Below, piece by piece: positions 1 through 8,886 of a stretch of DNA of 64,000 nucleotides. Source of the DNA: JACCZX01 sp963791315 (GTDB lineage: Bacteria; Pseudomonadota; Gammaproteobacteria; Burkholderiales; Burkholderiaceae_F); assembly GCA_963791315.1 (NCBI GenBank), contig CAWBRQ010000007.1, forward strand, positions 186,001-250,000. The letters are read 5' to 3'. The notes below the pieces were generated by a model. That model saw nothing but the letters and a program-made list of their open reading frames with translations, did not search any database and was not told the DNA's origin. Position numbers and translations under genes: made by a program. The first letter of the stretch is position 1. Each line of letters opens with the position of its first letter.

Positions 1-479
1 GCGTGCTGGCCGCCAACATTATTGGCGAGCGGCTGGTGCGTTGGTGGCACGGTCTGCTGAATCGGATTCCGATCGTGCGCTCGATCTATTCGAGCGTGAA
101 ACAGATCTCAGACACGCTGCTGGCGACGCGCGGCCAGTCGTTCCGCAAGGTCGTGATGATCGAGTTTCCGCAGCGCGGGCAGTGGACACTCGGCTTCGTC
201 GTCGGACCGCCCGGTGCGACGATCTCGGCCGCTACGGCCGTCGATGCGATCACGGTCTACGTGCCGACCGCACCGAATCCGACGTCCGGCTACGTGCTGG
301 TGGTGCGTCCGGACGACGTGCGCGAAGTCGATATCAGCGTTGATGACGCACTGAAGTTCCACATCTCGCTCGGAGTGGTTTCGCCACGGGAAAACGGCCG
401 TATGCAACGTGCTGCGCTCGCCGCAGCGGCTCAGGCGCCGCCGTCAGCGCGAGTTGAGACAATCGGGCATCTTGATTAA
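1..479 (+). CDS. DUF502 family membrane protein, C-terminal part
   Basis: This is the 3' end of a gene that begins before the window; the first in-window GTG at position 3 is probably internal. The visible 158 residues carry the DUF502 hallmark stretch around RIPIVRSIYSSVKQ (residues 21-34), followed by a beta-rich soluble segment with GFVVGPPGA and VYVPTAPNPTSGY. The family's N-terminal membrane segments would lie upstream and are not seen. DUF502 proteins are inner-membrane proteins of unknown function. In many betaproteobacteria the gene sits directly before aspS, as here. The last 30 residues are Ala-rich and look disordered. Family assignment is confident; function is unknown. Confidence 0.85.
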   Translation, partial: VLAANIIGERLVRWWHGLLNRIPIVRSIYSSVKQISDTLLATRGQSFRKVVMIEFPQRGQWTLGFVVGPPGATISAATAVDAITVYVPTAPNPTSGYVLVVRPDDVREVDISVDDALKFHISLGVVSPRENGRMQRAALAAAAQAPPSARVETIGHLD

Positions 480-649
480 GCTGCGCGCCATGACGACAAG
501 AATCTGTTCCGCGCTAACCGTCACGTCGAATCGAAACCGCTAGGGTCGGGCGGCCTGCGACCGTTCGGCCCGCGTGCTTTTCGCACGCTCCACGCTCAAC
601 CCCTTAACTCAAGTAGCCGGACTGCAAAGCAGGCCGGCGCCACTGAACT

Positions 650-2464
650 ATGACGAAACGAACCGAATACGCGGGCCTTGTGGACTCCAGGTTCATCGGC
701 CAAACGGTCACACTCTTTGGCTGGGTGCATCGGCGGCGCGACCATGGTGGCGTCATTTTCATCGACCTGCGAGATCGCGAGGGTCTGGTGCAGGTTGTTT
801 GCGATCCCGATCGGGTCGATGTGTTCGAAGCGGCGGAGAAAGTGCGCAGCGAATATTGCTTGCAGATTCAAGGCACCGTACGCAAGCGCCCCGAAGGAAC
901 TATCAACCCTGCTCTCACGTCCGGCGAGATCGAAGTGTTGTGTGAGCAGCTGACGATCCTGAATGCTTCGGTGCCGATTCCGTTCCAGCTCGATGACGAC
1001 AACTTGTCGGAGACGACGCGGCTAACGCATCGCGTGCTCGACCTGCGTCGACCTGAAATGCAGAAAAACATGATGCTGCGCTATCGGGTGACGATGGCCG
1101 TGCGTAAATATCTGGACGCCGCGGGGTTCATCGACATCGAAACGCCGATGTTGACCCGAAGCACGCCGGAGGGAGCGCGCGATTACCTCGTGCCGTCGCG
1201 CGTGCACCCAGGATCCTTTTTCGCATTGCCGCAGTCACCGCAGCTGTTCAAACAGCTGCTGATGGTCGCTGGTTTCGATCGCTACTACCAGATCGTCAAG
1301 TGTTTCAGGGACGAGGATCTACGTGCCGACCGCCAGCCCGAGTTCACGCAGATCGACATCGAGACGTCGTTTCTCGACGAAGCCGAGATCCGCAGCATGA
1401 TGGAGCAGATGATCCGCGTCGTGTTTGACGAAGTGCTTGAAGTCAAATTGCCAAAGCCGTTTCCGGTGATGACGTATGGCGACGCGATGCGGCGATACGG
1501 TTCGGACAAGCCCGATCTGCGTATCAGCCTGCAGCTCGCCGAATTGACCGACGTGATGCGCGATGTCGAATTCAAAGTCTTCAAGGCAGCGACCGAGATG
1601 AAGGACGGCAAGGTGATCGCGCTGCGCATTCCGGGCGGCGGTGAGCTGCCTCGCTCGGAGATCGACGGCTATACGGATTTCGTCAAGATCTACGGCGCTA
1701 AAGGCCTTGCGTACATCAAGGTCAACCAAGCGGCGCAGGGTCGGGCCGGGCTGCAAAGTCCGATTATCAAGAATCTGCACGATGCCGCGCTGGCACAGGT
1801 CATCGAGCGCACCGGGGCCAAGGACGGCGATCTGATTTTCTTTGGCGCCGACCGAGCGAAGATCGTCTATGACGCGTTGGGTGCGTTACGAACGAAGATT
1901 GGCCACAGCGAATTTGGCCGTGCGCACGGTTTGTCGCAAGAAGGCTGGCAACCGCTGTGGGTGGTCGACTTCCCGATGTTCGAGCTCGACGAGGAAGCGC
2001 AGCGGTGCGTCGCCGCGCATCATCCGTTCACCAGCCCGAAGGACGGGCATGAAGATTATCTGGCGACCGATCCCACGCAGGCGCTGGCGAAGGCATATGA
2101 CTTCGTGCTTAACGGCTGGGAAATCGGGGGTGGGTCGATCCGTATCCATCGCGAAGACGTGCAAAGCAAAGTGTTCCGCGCGTTGAAGATCAGCGCCGAA
2201 GAAGCCGGAGCAAAGTTCGGCTTCCTGCTGGATGCGCTGCAGTATGGCGCGCCGCCGCACGGGGGCGTCGCGTTTGGACTGGATCGGCTGGTCGCGATGA
2301 TGGCAGGAGCCGAATCGATCCGTGACGTCATCGCGTTTCCAAAGACGCAGCGTGCACAGGACCTGCTGACGCAGGCGCCGAGCGAAGTTGACGAGAAACA
2401 GCTGCGTGAACTGCACATCCGGGTGCGCGGCGAAGCCAAGACTGTCGAGCCCAGAGTCGCGTAG
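650..2464 (+). CDS. aspS: Aspartyl-tRNA synthetase
   Basis: AspRS charges tRNA with aspartate in the cytoplasm. The 604-residue length is normal for the bacterial form with its GAD insertion. The N-terminal OB-fold anticodon domain contains GWVHRRRDHGGVIFID (residues 25-40). Class II motif 2 is FRDEDLRADRQPEFTQID (near 222-239), and motif 3 is GVAFGLDRLVAMM near residue 545. A histidine follows RRRD where E. coli has leucine. In Pseudomonas this histidine marks a non-discriminating AspRS that also charges tRNA-Asn, so a GatCAB amidotransferase would be expected elsewhere in the genome; that is inference. The ATG at 650 matches the family start. A small stem-loop (GCGTGC / GCACGC, 572-588) lies in the leader. 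Confidence 0.97.
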   Translation: MTKRTEYAGLVDSRFIGQTVTLFGWVHRRRDHGGVIFIDLRDREGLVQVVCDPDRVDVFEAAEKVRSEYCLQIQGTVRKRPEGTINPALTSGEIEVLCEQLTILNASVPIPFQLDDDNLSETTRLTHRVLDLRRPEMQKNMMLRYRVTMAVRKYLDAAGFIDIETPMLTRSTPEGARDYLVPSRVHPGSFFALPQSPQLFKQLLMVAGFDRYYQIVKCFRDEDLRADRQPEFTQIDIETSFLDEAEIRSMMEQMIRVVFDEVLEVKLPKPFPVMTYGDAMRRYGSDKPDLRISLQLAELTDVMRDVEFKVFKAATEMKDGKVIALRIPGGGELPRSEIDGYTDFVKIYGAKGLAYIKVNQAAQGRAGLQSPIIKNLHDAALAQVIERTGAKDGDLIFFGADRAKIVYDALGALRTKIGHSEFGRAHGLSQEGWQPLWVVDFPMFELDEEAQRCVAAHHPFTSPKDGHEDYLATDPTQALAKAYDFVLNGWEIGGGSIRIHREDVQSKVFRALKISAEEAGAKFGFLLDALQYGAPPHGGVAFGLDRLVAMMAGAESIRDVIAFPKTQRAQDLLTQAPSEVDEKQLRELHIRVRGEAKTVEPRVA

Positions 2465-2482
2465 GTACCGCAGTCCGCACTG

Positions 2483-2932
2483 ATGAAAATTCCGGAGTCG
2501 GTGCTGGTGGTCGTCCACACGCTGGCACTCGATGTGCTCCTCATCGAGCGTGCCGATCATCCAGGGTTCTGGCAGTCGATCACCGGCAGCAAGGCAACGC
2601 TCGACGAGCCGCTGCGCACGGTTTGCGTGCGTGAAATTGCCGAAGAGACCGGGCTTAGCGTGTCTGCGGACCAGCTTGACGATTGGAAACTAAGCCATCG
2701 TTTCGCGATCTACGAGCATTGGCGTCATCGCTATGCGGCAGGCGTTACTCATAATACGGAGCATGTTTTTGGACTTTGCTTATCGCAACGCTTCGAGCCT
2801 CGACTCAATCCGTTCGAGCACATCGGCCATCGATGGCTTGCCTGGCGCCCGGCCGCGGATGCGTGCTTTTCGTGGACCAACGCAGAAGCGATTCGACGTT
2901 TGGAGAATCTGGAGTCAAGTCGCGGCACTTAG
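2483..2932 (+). CDS. nudB: Dihydroneopterin triphosphate diphosphatase (Nudix)
   Basis: This 149-residue Nudix hydrolase is predicted to remove pyrophosphate from 7,8-dihydroneopterin triphosphate in folate synthesis. The Nudix box is visible as GSKATLDEPLRTVCV followed by REIAEETGL (residues 33-56), including the metal-binding REIAEE. FWQSITGSK just before it is typical of NudB. The C-terminal part has WLAWRPAADACFSWTNAEA, which also fits NudB. It lies 18 nt after aspS, an arrangement common in betaproteobacteria, and is probably co-transcribed. Its 3' end overlaps the next gene. Confidence 0.9.
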   Translation: MKIPESVLVVVHTLALDVLLIERADHPGFWQSITGSKATLDEPLRTVCVREIAEETGLSVSADQLDDWKLSHRFAIYEHWRHRYAAGVTHNTEHVFGLCLSQRFEPRLNPFEHIGHRWLAWRPAADACFSWTNAEAIRRLENLESSRGT

Positions 2933-3518
2933 CCTGATATTTAGCGTGTGCACCGATGGGCACGCTCAGCCTTTGCCGACCGTGACGGTCGAACGCGATG
3001 GCGACACGTTCTACGTCAATGGCCGTGCCAGCGTGGCGGTCGACCCACGCGTCGCGTGGGACACTCTTACCGACTATGAGCACATGCGCGAGTTTCTCCC
3101 CCACATCGAGCGGTCGAAGGTGATTGCGCGCAACGGCACACGCTTGACAGTCGAGCATATCGGACAGTTTCCGCTGTTCTTTTTCGACGTTCCGGTGCGC
3201 GTGCGCCTGGCCGTTACTCAGCAGCCATACGAGCGCATCGTTGCGCGCGGCGAGGCTGGCGAAGTCGATGGCGCGCCGCAGACACTGCGTTCGTTTGTCG
3301 GCAGCTACGACCTGGCGGTCATTACGCTCGAGCGCCGTGCTGGAGTCCGGATCGAATACGAATCGCGCTTCGAGCTGTCCGAGCCGCTGCCGCCGATCCT
3401 CGGCGATCTGTTCGGCACGGCGATGGTGACCAAGACAGTACGCTTGCAGTTTGAAGCAATGGTGCGCGAGATGGTGCGACGTCAGGCCGGCCGCGCTTCT
3501 GTCGAGAAAACGCAATGA
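2859..3518 (+). CDS. SRPBCC (START-like) family exported protein
   Basis: The protein appears to be a secreted ligand-binding or cyclase/dehydrase-type protein of the SRPBCC fold. After a likely signal peptide (Arg/Lys-rich start, hydrophobic AALSLIFSV, cleavage near HAQ), the mature part has VDPRVAWDTLTDYEHMREF and later PYERIVARGEAGEV, which resemble the coenzyme Q-binding/polyketide-cyclase branch. No catalytic residue can be named. No ATG lies close to the signal peptide. I chose ATG 2859, giving 219 residues and a 74-nt overlap with nudB; translational coupling is plausible. The exact start is uncertain. The end overlaps the next gene by 4 nt (ATGA). Confidence 0.65.
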   Translation: MRAFRGPTQKRFDVWRIWSQVAALSLIFSVCTDGHAQPLPTVTVERDGDTFYVNGRASVAVDPRVAWDTLTDYEHMREFLPHIERSKVIARNGTRLTVEHIGQFPLFFFDVPVRVRLAVTQQPYERIVARGEAGEVDGAPQTLRSFVGSYDLAVITLERRAGVRIEYESRFELSEPLPPILGDLFGTAMVTKTVRLQFEAMVREMVRRQAGRASVEKTQ

Positions 3519-4980
3519 GCCGAATGGCGATGCGCACGACTATCGAGCGGCACGGCGCGGCTTGCATTTGTCGCGCTGACGTTGGCGGGCTGCTCGACCG
3601 TCGATCCCTATGCATCGCTGCCGATGTCGCGCAACCTGCAGCGCGAAGACGATGTCGGCTATTGCGCGCGCTTGTTTGCCGAGATCGATCATCGTATCGA
3701 CTCGCTCGGCGTACGCGACGCAGAAGCGCATCGAGTGGCGGGGTTTCCCTACCTGCGCGTTAACCGCTTTAGCGTGGCTTTAGCGCAGCGTGCGGCCGAC
3801 GCTGCGCAAGAGCGAGCGTGGCGCACTAGATTGCAGCAACTTGATGAAACGGCGCGCGCCAGCGAGTTGGCGAACGCGGCGCTAACTATCGACGATCTGC
3901 CGCGCTGCCGAGAGCTGCTCGGCGCGGCGGATTCGGCGGCAGTCCAGGAACTGCGAGCCGCGGCAAAGGTCCCCGACGACTACAGCATCGGCATGCGAAC
4001 GCTCGGCATTTATCCGTTGACGCGCGTGCCGTTCGCCTCAGGCATCGCGCGGTGGCAGGCCGACACGCGTTCAGTGTTCGCGACGCCGATCGAAGCGCTG
4101 CCGGTGCGAGGCCGGCTGCAGCGCTACGAGCCTGCTCCGCAGGCTGTCAAACCCGGCGCCAGCGCTAAGAGTCGACGCGCTCGGCGTTCCGGTGTTTTCG
4201 GCAACGGAGGCGGCGGAGCTCGTCGCCCGCCACGCGCCGTTGTTGGAAATCGACGCGGCGGGGGAGTTCGATCGGATCGGCGCGCTTGCGCTCGACGCGG
4301 ACGACCGAGTGCGCGTCGACACCCTGGCACCCGTTGTGTACACACGCATCACCTACACGCTGCTGGGCGGAGTGATTCATCCACAAGTCGTTTACACGTT
4401 CTGGTTTAGCGAGCGTCCGCCCGCGCCCGGCGATTCGTTCGATCTGCTCGCAGGCAAGCTCGACGGTGTCGTGTGGCGAGTGACAATTGATTCTGCCGGC
4501 GACGCGCTGGTCTACGACAGCATTCACGCGTGCGGCTGTTATCACCTTTTCTTTCCGACCGACAAAGTGGTCGCACGCAATTTGCCTGTGACGCTCGATG
4601 AGTCTTTGTTCGTCCCGCAAACCGTACCGAGGCCACACCCAGGTGAGAGAGTCGTGCTGCGAATCGAAACCGGAACACACTATTTGCAGCGCGTGCTGCT
4701 GAGTTCGCAGAAAGATACGGCGACCGCCATGGCTTACCGGCTGCAGGACGAGCGCGCGTTGACCAGGCTGCAGCGCCCAAGTGGCGGAACTCGCAGCGCT
4801 TACGGCGAGGATGGCATGATCGCAGGCAGCGAGCGTGGCGAGCGATGGTTTTTCTGGCCGATGGGCATCGAATCGGCCGGACAGATGCGCCAGTGGGGTC
4901 ATCATGCGACTGCCTTCGTTGGGCGTCGTCATTTCGACGATCCCTTGCTTTTCGATACTTACTTCGAGTTGCACCGCTGA
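3515..4980 (+). pseudogene. Lipoprotein-like protein of unknown function, two frame breaks
   Basis: One coding unit can be followed through three frames. It starts with ATG 3515 and shifts near 3559 into a frame giving a lipobox (VALTLAGC) with Cys at the mature N-terminus. It shifts again near 4149-4156 into the frame that runs to 4980. The interval is 488 codons plus 2 nt, as expected for two extra bases. Removing one G at 3559-3560 joins a normal signal peptide to the lipobox. Removing one base in the A/C/G runs at 4149-4156 joins QAVKP to APALRVDALGVPVFS. The C-terminal half contains IHACGCYHLFFPTDK, with a Cys pair. I do not recognise the family. It is either a recent pseudogene or an intact gene with sequencing errors. 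Confidence 0.6.
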
Positions 4981-4993
4981 CCAAATAACAACC

Positions 4994-5806
4994 ATGAAAA
5001 TTCGAGTCGCTACCTACAACATTCACAAGGGCGTGAGCGGTGGGCTGCGCAAAAAGGTGCGCATTCACGACGTCAAGCTCGCGCTACATTCGATGGACGC
5101 CGACATCGTCTTCCTGCAGGAAGTACAGGAAAAAAACGACCGGATGTCCCAGCGCAACGGCTACCCCGCGGGCACCCAGCTCGATTTCCTGTGCACCGGC
5201 AGCTACCTGCACCGCGCATATGGGATGAATGCGGTGTACCCGCATGGTCATCACGGCAACGCCATCGTTTCACGCCATGCCATCGGCCGCAGCCTGAATC
5301 ACGACATTTCTCATCACACGCTCGAAAACCGTGGGCTGCTGCACGCGGTGTCGCATGTTGAAACGAGCAAAGGTGTGCTCGACGTGCATCTGATCAACAC
5401 GCACTTTGGCCTGATGAAACGCAGCCGGGTTCGGCAGGCCGAGTTCTTGATTGAGTTCGTGAAGACGGAGGTACCGAAGGGAGCGCCGCTGATTATCGCC
5501 GGCGATTTCAACGACTGGCAGCGTGGCGTCGACGAGGTCCTGCACAACGAGCTTGACGTATTCGAAGCGGCTTCGGAATTCAACCGGCGTCAGTCAAAGC
5601 CGCGGCTGCGCGACAGGCTTGTACCGTGGCGCGAGTTGCCGCGCTCGCACGTGGCGCGCACTTATCCCAGCATGATGCCGTGGTTGCAGCTGGATCGCAT
5701 CTACGTGCGCGGGTTCAAAGTCCATGATGTGCGAGTGCCGAAGGGCGTCGAATGGGCGCAGCGTTCAGATCACATGCCGCTGATTGCAGACATGGAAGTG
5801 GCGTGA
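4994..5806 (+). CDS. Endonuclease/exonuclease/phosphatase family protein
   Basis: This 270-residue protein belongs to the DNase I-like EEP superfamily. The expected metal and catalytic motifs are present in order: TYNIHKG (residues 6-12), DIVFLQEVQE, then INTHFG, IAGDFNDW and the closing RSDHMPLIADM. The real start is ATG 4994 (product begins MKIRVATYN); an upstream in-frame extension into the previous gene is not supported. The substrate is unknown and could be DNA, a phosphoester or a lipid headgroup. In Burkholderiales this gene usually precedes clsB, as here, which hints at a membrane-lipid link; that is inference. Confidence 0.9.
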   Translation: MKIRVATYNIHKGVSGGLRKKVRIHDVKLALHSMDADIVFLQEVQEKNDRMSQRNGYPAGTQLDFLCTGSYLHRAYGMNAVYPHGHHGNAIVSRHAIGRSLNHDISHHTLENRGLLHAVSHVETSKGVLDVHLINTHFGLMKRSRVRQAEFLIEFVKTEVPKGAPLIIAGDFNDWQRGVDEVLHNELDVFEAASEFNRRQSKPRLRDRLVPWRELPRSHVARTYPSMMPWLQLDRIYVRGFKVHDVRVPKGVEWAQRSDHMPLIADMEVA

Positions 5807-5819
5807 GCGTTCTATCGAG

Positions 5820-7070
5820 ATGAACGACGAGGCGTTGCTCGAGCCGCTGCCGGTGCAGCGTGCGCGGCGCGCTTTACGTAAGCTTGCAACCGGCACCCGC
5901 CCCGTTGTTTATGGCGGCAATCGCATCGAGCTGCTGCGAAACGGTGAGCAATATTTCCCGCGGCTGCTGGCGGCGATCGACGCTGCACAGCAATCGATCT
6001 ACATCGAAGCCTACATTTTCGAGCTCGACGACATTGGCCAGAAAGTCAGCGATGCGCTGGCAGCCGCGGCCCAGCGCGGAGTCTCGGTCCATCTGTTGAT
6101 CGACGGGTTCGGCTCGCAAGCTGCCGCCGATTTACTGATTGCGAAGCTTCGACCCAAGGGTGCGAAGGTCATCGTGTTCAGACGGGCGCGCTGGTGGCGG
6201 TTCGAGCGGCGGCTGCTACGCCGGCTGCACCGCAAGGTCTCGCTGTTCGACAATCGTCTGGCATTCGTCGGCGGCATCAACATCATCGACGACTATCACC
6301 ATCCCGACCCGGAGCCAGTACGCGTCACACTCGGGCCGCGCTTCGACTTTGCGGTTGCCTGCGAAGGTCCGCTGGTGGCAGCCATCGCGTTTACAGTGAC
6401 GCGGCTCTGGTGGACGGTATCGGTACTGCAATTGAAGCGGCGCCCATCGTCGCGGCCACAGCACATTGAGCCACCACCAGCGAAAGACGGCATACGTGCC
6501 GCGCTGCTGCTGCGCGATAACCTGCGCAATCGAAGCACGATCGAGCGCGCCTATCTGGACGCTTTCGCGCACGCGCGGAGCGAAGTGCTGATTGCGAACG
6601 CCTATTTCTTGCCCGGCAAGAAGTTTCGTGACGCGCTGTGCGAGTTGGCGGAGCGGGGCGTGCGGGTGCGGCTGTTGCTGCAGGGATTAATCGAGTACCC
6701 ACTGCAGCATTACGCCCAGCAGGCGCTGTATGGAGACTTGGTCAAGTGCGGGGTTCAGATTTACGAGTACAAGCCGAGCTATCTGCACGCCAAGGTGGCC
6801 GTCGTCGATCAGAAGTGGGCCACCGTGGGCTCGAGCAACATCGACCCCTACAGTCTCTTGCTGGCGCGCGAAGCCAACGTGGCGGTTTATGACGAGCGTT
6901 TCGCGCACGACCTGCAGCAAGCACTCGAAGCGGCGATCGCTAATGACTCAACGGTGGTCGATGCCGACGCGTGCGCTCGGCGCAGTCGCCTGCGGCGGGG
7001 GATGAGCTGGGTTGCGTATCAACTGGTGCGCGTGCTTACCCTGGTTTTGACTCGCCGCGACGACGGTTAG
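5820..7070 (+). CDS. clsB: Cardiolipin synthase B (phospholipase D family)
   Basis: ClsB-type enzymes make cardiolipin using a phospholipase D active site. Two HKD motifs are visible: HRKVSLFDNRLAFVGG near residue 138 and HAKVAVVDQKWATVGSS near residue 325. Both carry the HxKxxxxD core. The 416-residue protein lacks the N-terminal membrane anchors of ClsA, which fits ClsB (YbhO). The start at ATG 5820 has GAG just upstream; an earlier in-frame ATG lies inside the previous gene. It follows the EEP gene by 13 nt and is probably in the same operon. A second, ClsA-type synthase is encoded at 41790-43223. Confidence 0.9.
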   Translation: MNDEALLEPLPVQRARRALRKLATGTRPVVYGGNRIELLRNGEQYFPRLLAAIDAAQQSIYIEAYIFELDDIGQKVSDALAAAAQRGVSVHLLIDGFGSQAAADLLIAKLRPKGAKVIVFRRARWWRFERRLLRRLHRKVSLFDNRLAFVGGINIIDDYHHPDPEPVRVTLGPRFDFAVACEGPLVAAIAFTVTRLWWTVSVLQLKRRPSSRPQHIEPPPAKDGIRAALLLRDNLRNRSTIERAYLDAFAHARSEVLIANAYFLPGKKFRDALCELAERGVRVRLLLQGLIEYPLQHYAQQALYGDLVKCGVQIYEYKPSYLHAKVAVVDQKWATVGSSNIDPYSLLLAREANVAVYDERFAHDLQQALEAAIANDSTVVDADACARRSRLRRGMSWVAYQLVRVLTLVLTRRDDG

Positions 7071-7414
7071 AAGCTTCTCAGTCGCCGCCTCCCCCGCATC
7101 CATTGCGCTAAATCCGCCGTATTCTCCGCGCGTTTTCTTTTTTGGGGCCTGGAAGACCAATGCATACCAGATGTTGTGTCCGAAAGACAAGAACTCCTAT
7201 TTCTTGTATAGCTTTCGTGCGCGGTAAATGCAGCGGTCAGCGTGTTTCAGAGGGAAAACGCGTTGCTGACCTGCAATTCTCCCTCTGAAAAATTGTTTTT
7301 CCTCTTGTATTTCACTCCGATTCGCTTAGGATCGCGTCACGCAACGAGAGCGCTCTCTGTTAGTTTTGGATTGAGAACCCTGTCGCTGTGACCAACCCCG
7401 AGAAGGAGAAAGTA
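7071..7414. other. Intergenic region before the SWIB/H1-like gene
   Basis: No gene is seen in these 344 nt. The region is AT-richer than its surroundings, contains an 11-bp inverted repeat (7245-7290) and probably holds the promoter of the SWIB gene. A weak sigma-70-like candidate is TTGTAT near 7305 with TAGGAT about 16 nt downstream; neither box is a good match. Confidence 0.5.
7245..7290. repeat. 11-bp perfect inverted repeat
   Basis: TTTCAGAGGGA at 7245-7255 is matched exactly by TCCCTCTGAAA at 7280-7290, with 24 nt between. A T-rich stretch (AATTGTTTTT) follows. It could be a terminator for clsB or a protein-binding site in the leader of the SWIB gene; the long loop makes a simple terminator less likely. 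Confidence 0.6.
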
Positions 7415-7798
7415 ATGGCAATGAAGAAGGCAAAGAAAGCGGGAAAGAAATCAGCCAAGAAATCGCCGGCGAAAAAGGCCGCCAAGAAAACGGCCAAGAA
7501 GGCCGTCAAGAGAGCACCGGCCAAGAAAGCAGCGAAAAAGAAAACTGCGCGTAAGCCGAATGCGGCATTCATGAAGCCGATGATGCCCACTGGCCCGTTG
7601 GCAGCGATCATCGGCTCAATGCCGATGCCGCGTACCGAAGTCACCAGCCAGATTTGGAAATACATCAAGAAGAACAACCTGCAGGACAAAGCCAATCGCC
7701 GCATGATCAATGCGGACGAGAAGCTGCGCGCGCTGTTTGGCAAAGCGCAGGCGTCGATGTTCGAGCTCACCAAGTACGTCAGCAAGCATCTGAAGTAG
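7415..7798 (+). CDS. Histone H1-like / SWIB (BAF60b) domain protein
   Basis: The 127-residue protein has two parts. Residues 1-46 are a Lys/Ala-rich tail of KKA and AKK repeats resembling histone H1 and bacterial Hc1-like proteins, suitable for binding DNA. Residues 53-127 are a SWIB/MDM2 (BAF60b) domain, recognisable from MPRTEVTSQIWKYIKKNN and the closing SMFELTKYVSKHL. SWIB domains are best known from eukaryotic chromatin remodellers and Chlamydia, but similar proteins occur in betaproteobacteria. A role in nucleoid organisation is inferred. The start ATG 7415 is fixed by AGAAGGAGAA just upstream; the in-frame GTG at 7388 lacks such a site. It appears monocistronic with its own terminator. 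Confidence 0.9.
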   Translation: MAMKKAKKAGKKSAKKSPAKKAAKKTAKKAVKRAPAKKAAKKKTARKPNAAFMKPMMPTGPLAAIIGSMPMPRTEVTSQIWKYIKKNNLQDKANRRMINADEKLRALFGKAQASMFELTKYVSKHLK

Positions 7799-7821
7799 TC
7801 CGTAGCTTTTCCGCACAGAAC

Positions 7822-7855
7822 AAAGGCCACGCATGCGTGGCCTTTTTCTTTTTCA
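7822..7855 (+). terminator. Rho-independent terminator of the SWIB gene
   Basis: The stem AAGGCCACGC / GCGTGGCCTT is closed over a self-complementary ATGC centre and followed by TTTCTTTTT. It lies 24 nt after the SWIB stop codon. Confidence 0.93.
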
Positions 7856-7863
7856 GGCGCGCC

Positions 7864-8133
7864 TTAGGCGTATGCGGCTGGACTCGGCGGACGGATGCCA
7901 AGAACCTCGCGCTGGGCACGCGCCACCGCTTCGGCGCCGCACGCGGACGGCATGGTTCGCTCAATGCGCGGCTGTACGGCCGGCTCGGAGCGCGTCGCCA
8001 CCTGCGGTGTCGCATCCACGAATGTCAATGCAGCAAGAATGGCGATCGCCGCCGCGATGCGCGCCGGAAAGCCGCGCGACGTCGCCGTCTGCTGCTCCGT
8101 GTCATCTATCTCCAACTGCCACTGCGAAGTCAT
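7864..8133 (-). CDS. Small putative membrane protein, unknown
   Basis: This 89-residue reading frame starts at ATG 8133 with GGGGAATG upstream. It has an acidic/polar N-terminus (QLEIDDTEQQ), one hydrophobic segment (AAIAILAALTF, about residues 28-38), then a polar Pro-rich tail. I do not recognise it. The single membrane segment and the plausible ribosome-binding site support a real gene, but there is no domain evidence. It converges on the SWIB terminator. Confidence 0.45.
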   Translation of the reverse strand: MTSQWQLEIDDTEQQTATSRGFPARIAAAIAILAALTFVDATPQVATRSEPAVQPRIERTMPSACGAEAVARAQREVLGIRPPSPAAYA

Positions 8134-8254
8134 TTCATTCCCCATAGGACCGACTGCCGGTCCGATGGGCAAACGATAGTTGCTGCGGGGCTAGGACTTG
8201 AAGGGAAAGATCAGGGCGCCGGGAGCAGACAATTCGACAAGCGTCTGGCCGTAT

Positions 8255-8836
8255 CTACTGCGCCCAGCGTGAATGCCGCGGCAACGAAGCCTGCAGGAAC
8301 GTCATCTGGTCAGCGAGGATACGGCGATTACTCAGAATGAAACCTTCATTGCGGCACACCGCGTAGGGCACGTAACTGAGCGGCATGTTGGCTTCTTCGG
8401 GGCGGCGATTGCCCTTGCGCGTATTGCATGAACGACAGGCTGTGACAACGTTGGTCCACTCATGGCGGCCGCCGCGCGATACCGGCACGATGTGCTCCAC
8501 AGTCAGATCGGTCTCGGCAAAGCGACTGGCGCAGTACGCGCAGATTTGCCGATCGCGTACGAACAGCCGATGCTTCGTAAGGCCGACATGCGCGTGTCCG
8601 AATGGGATGCGGTGCCGGCCGCGGATCATCACGATCGAGCTCGTGACGAATTCTGAGCGCGCGCCAGTGGCCTCCTGAATGCCGCCAGCCATGCCAAATA
8701 GATTTTCGCCTAGCTCGGTTATGACTTTACCCGCCGCGTAATAACGCGCAGCGCGCTGCATCAATGCCCAGCGAACCGGCTGCCCGTGGGAATCAATGAC
8801 CAGAATCTTGGCGGTGATATCGGACCCGTACAACAT
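8255..8836 (-). CDS. HNH endonuclease family protein
   Basis: The C-terminal half contains a zinc-bound HNH fold: CAYC (near residue 110), TVEHIVPVSRGG, WTNVVTACRSCNTRKGNR. The pattern CxxC, H, N and CxxC is complete. The N-terminal 90 residues (ILVIDSHGQPVRWALMQRAA) resemble the leader found in stand-alone bacterial HNH proteins not linked to known phage or toxin systems. The chosen start, ATG 8836, gives 193 residues; a longer frame to 9022 overlaps the upstream lipoprotein gene and has no domain support. The biological role is unknown. It could act in DNA repair or restriction. Confidence 0.85.
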   Translation of the reverse strand: MLYGSDITAKILVIDSHGQPVRWALMQRAARYYAAGKVITELGENLFGMAGGIQEATGARSEFVTSSIVMIRGRHRIPFGHAHVGLTKHRLFVRDRQICAYCASRFAETDLTVEHIVPVSRGGRHEWTNVVTACRSCNTRKGNRRPEEANMPLSYVPYAVCRNEGFILSNRRILADQMTFLQASLPRHSRWAQ

Positions 8837-8886
8837 GGCGGCACGAATTGTGCCACGGGCGTCGCGCGGTAAGCGTTGCAAAAACG

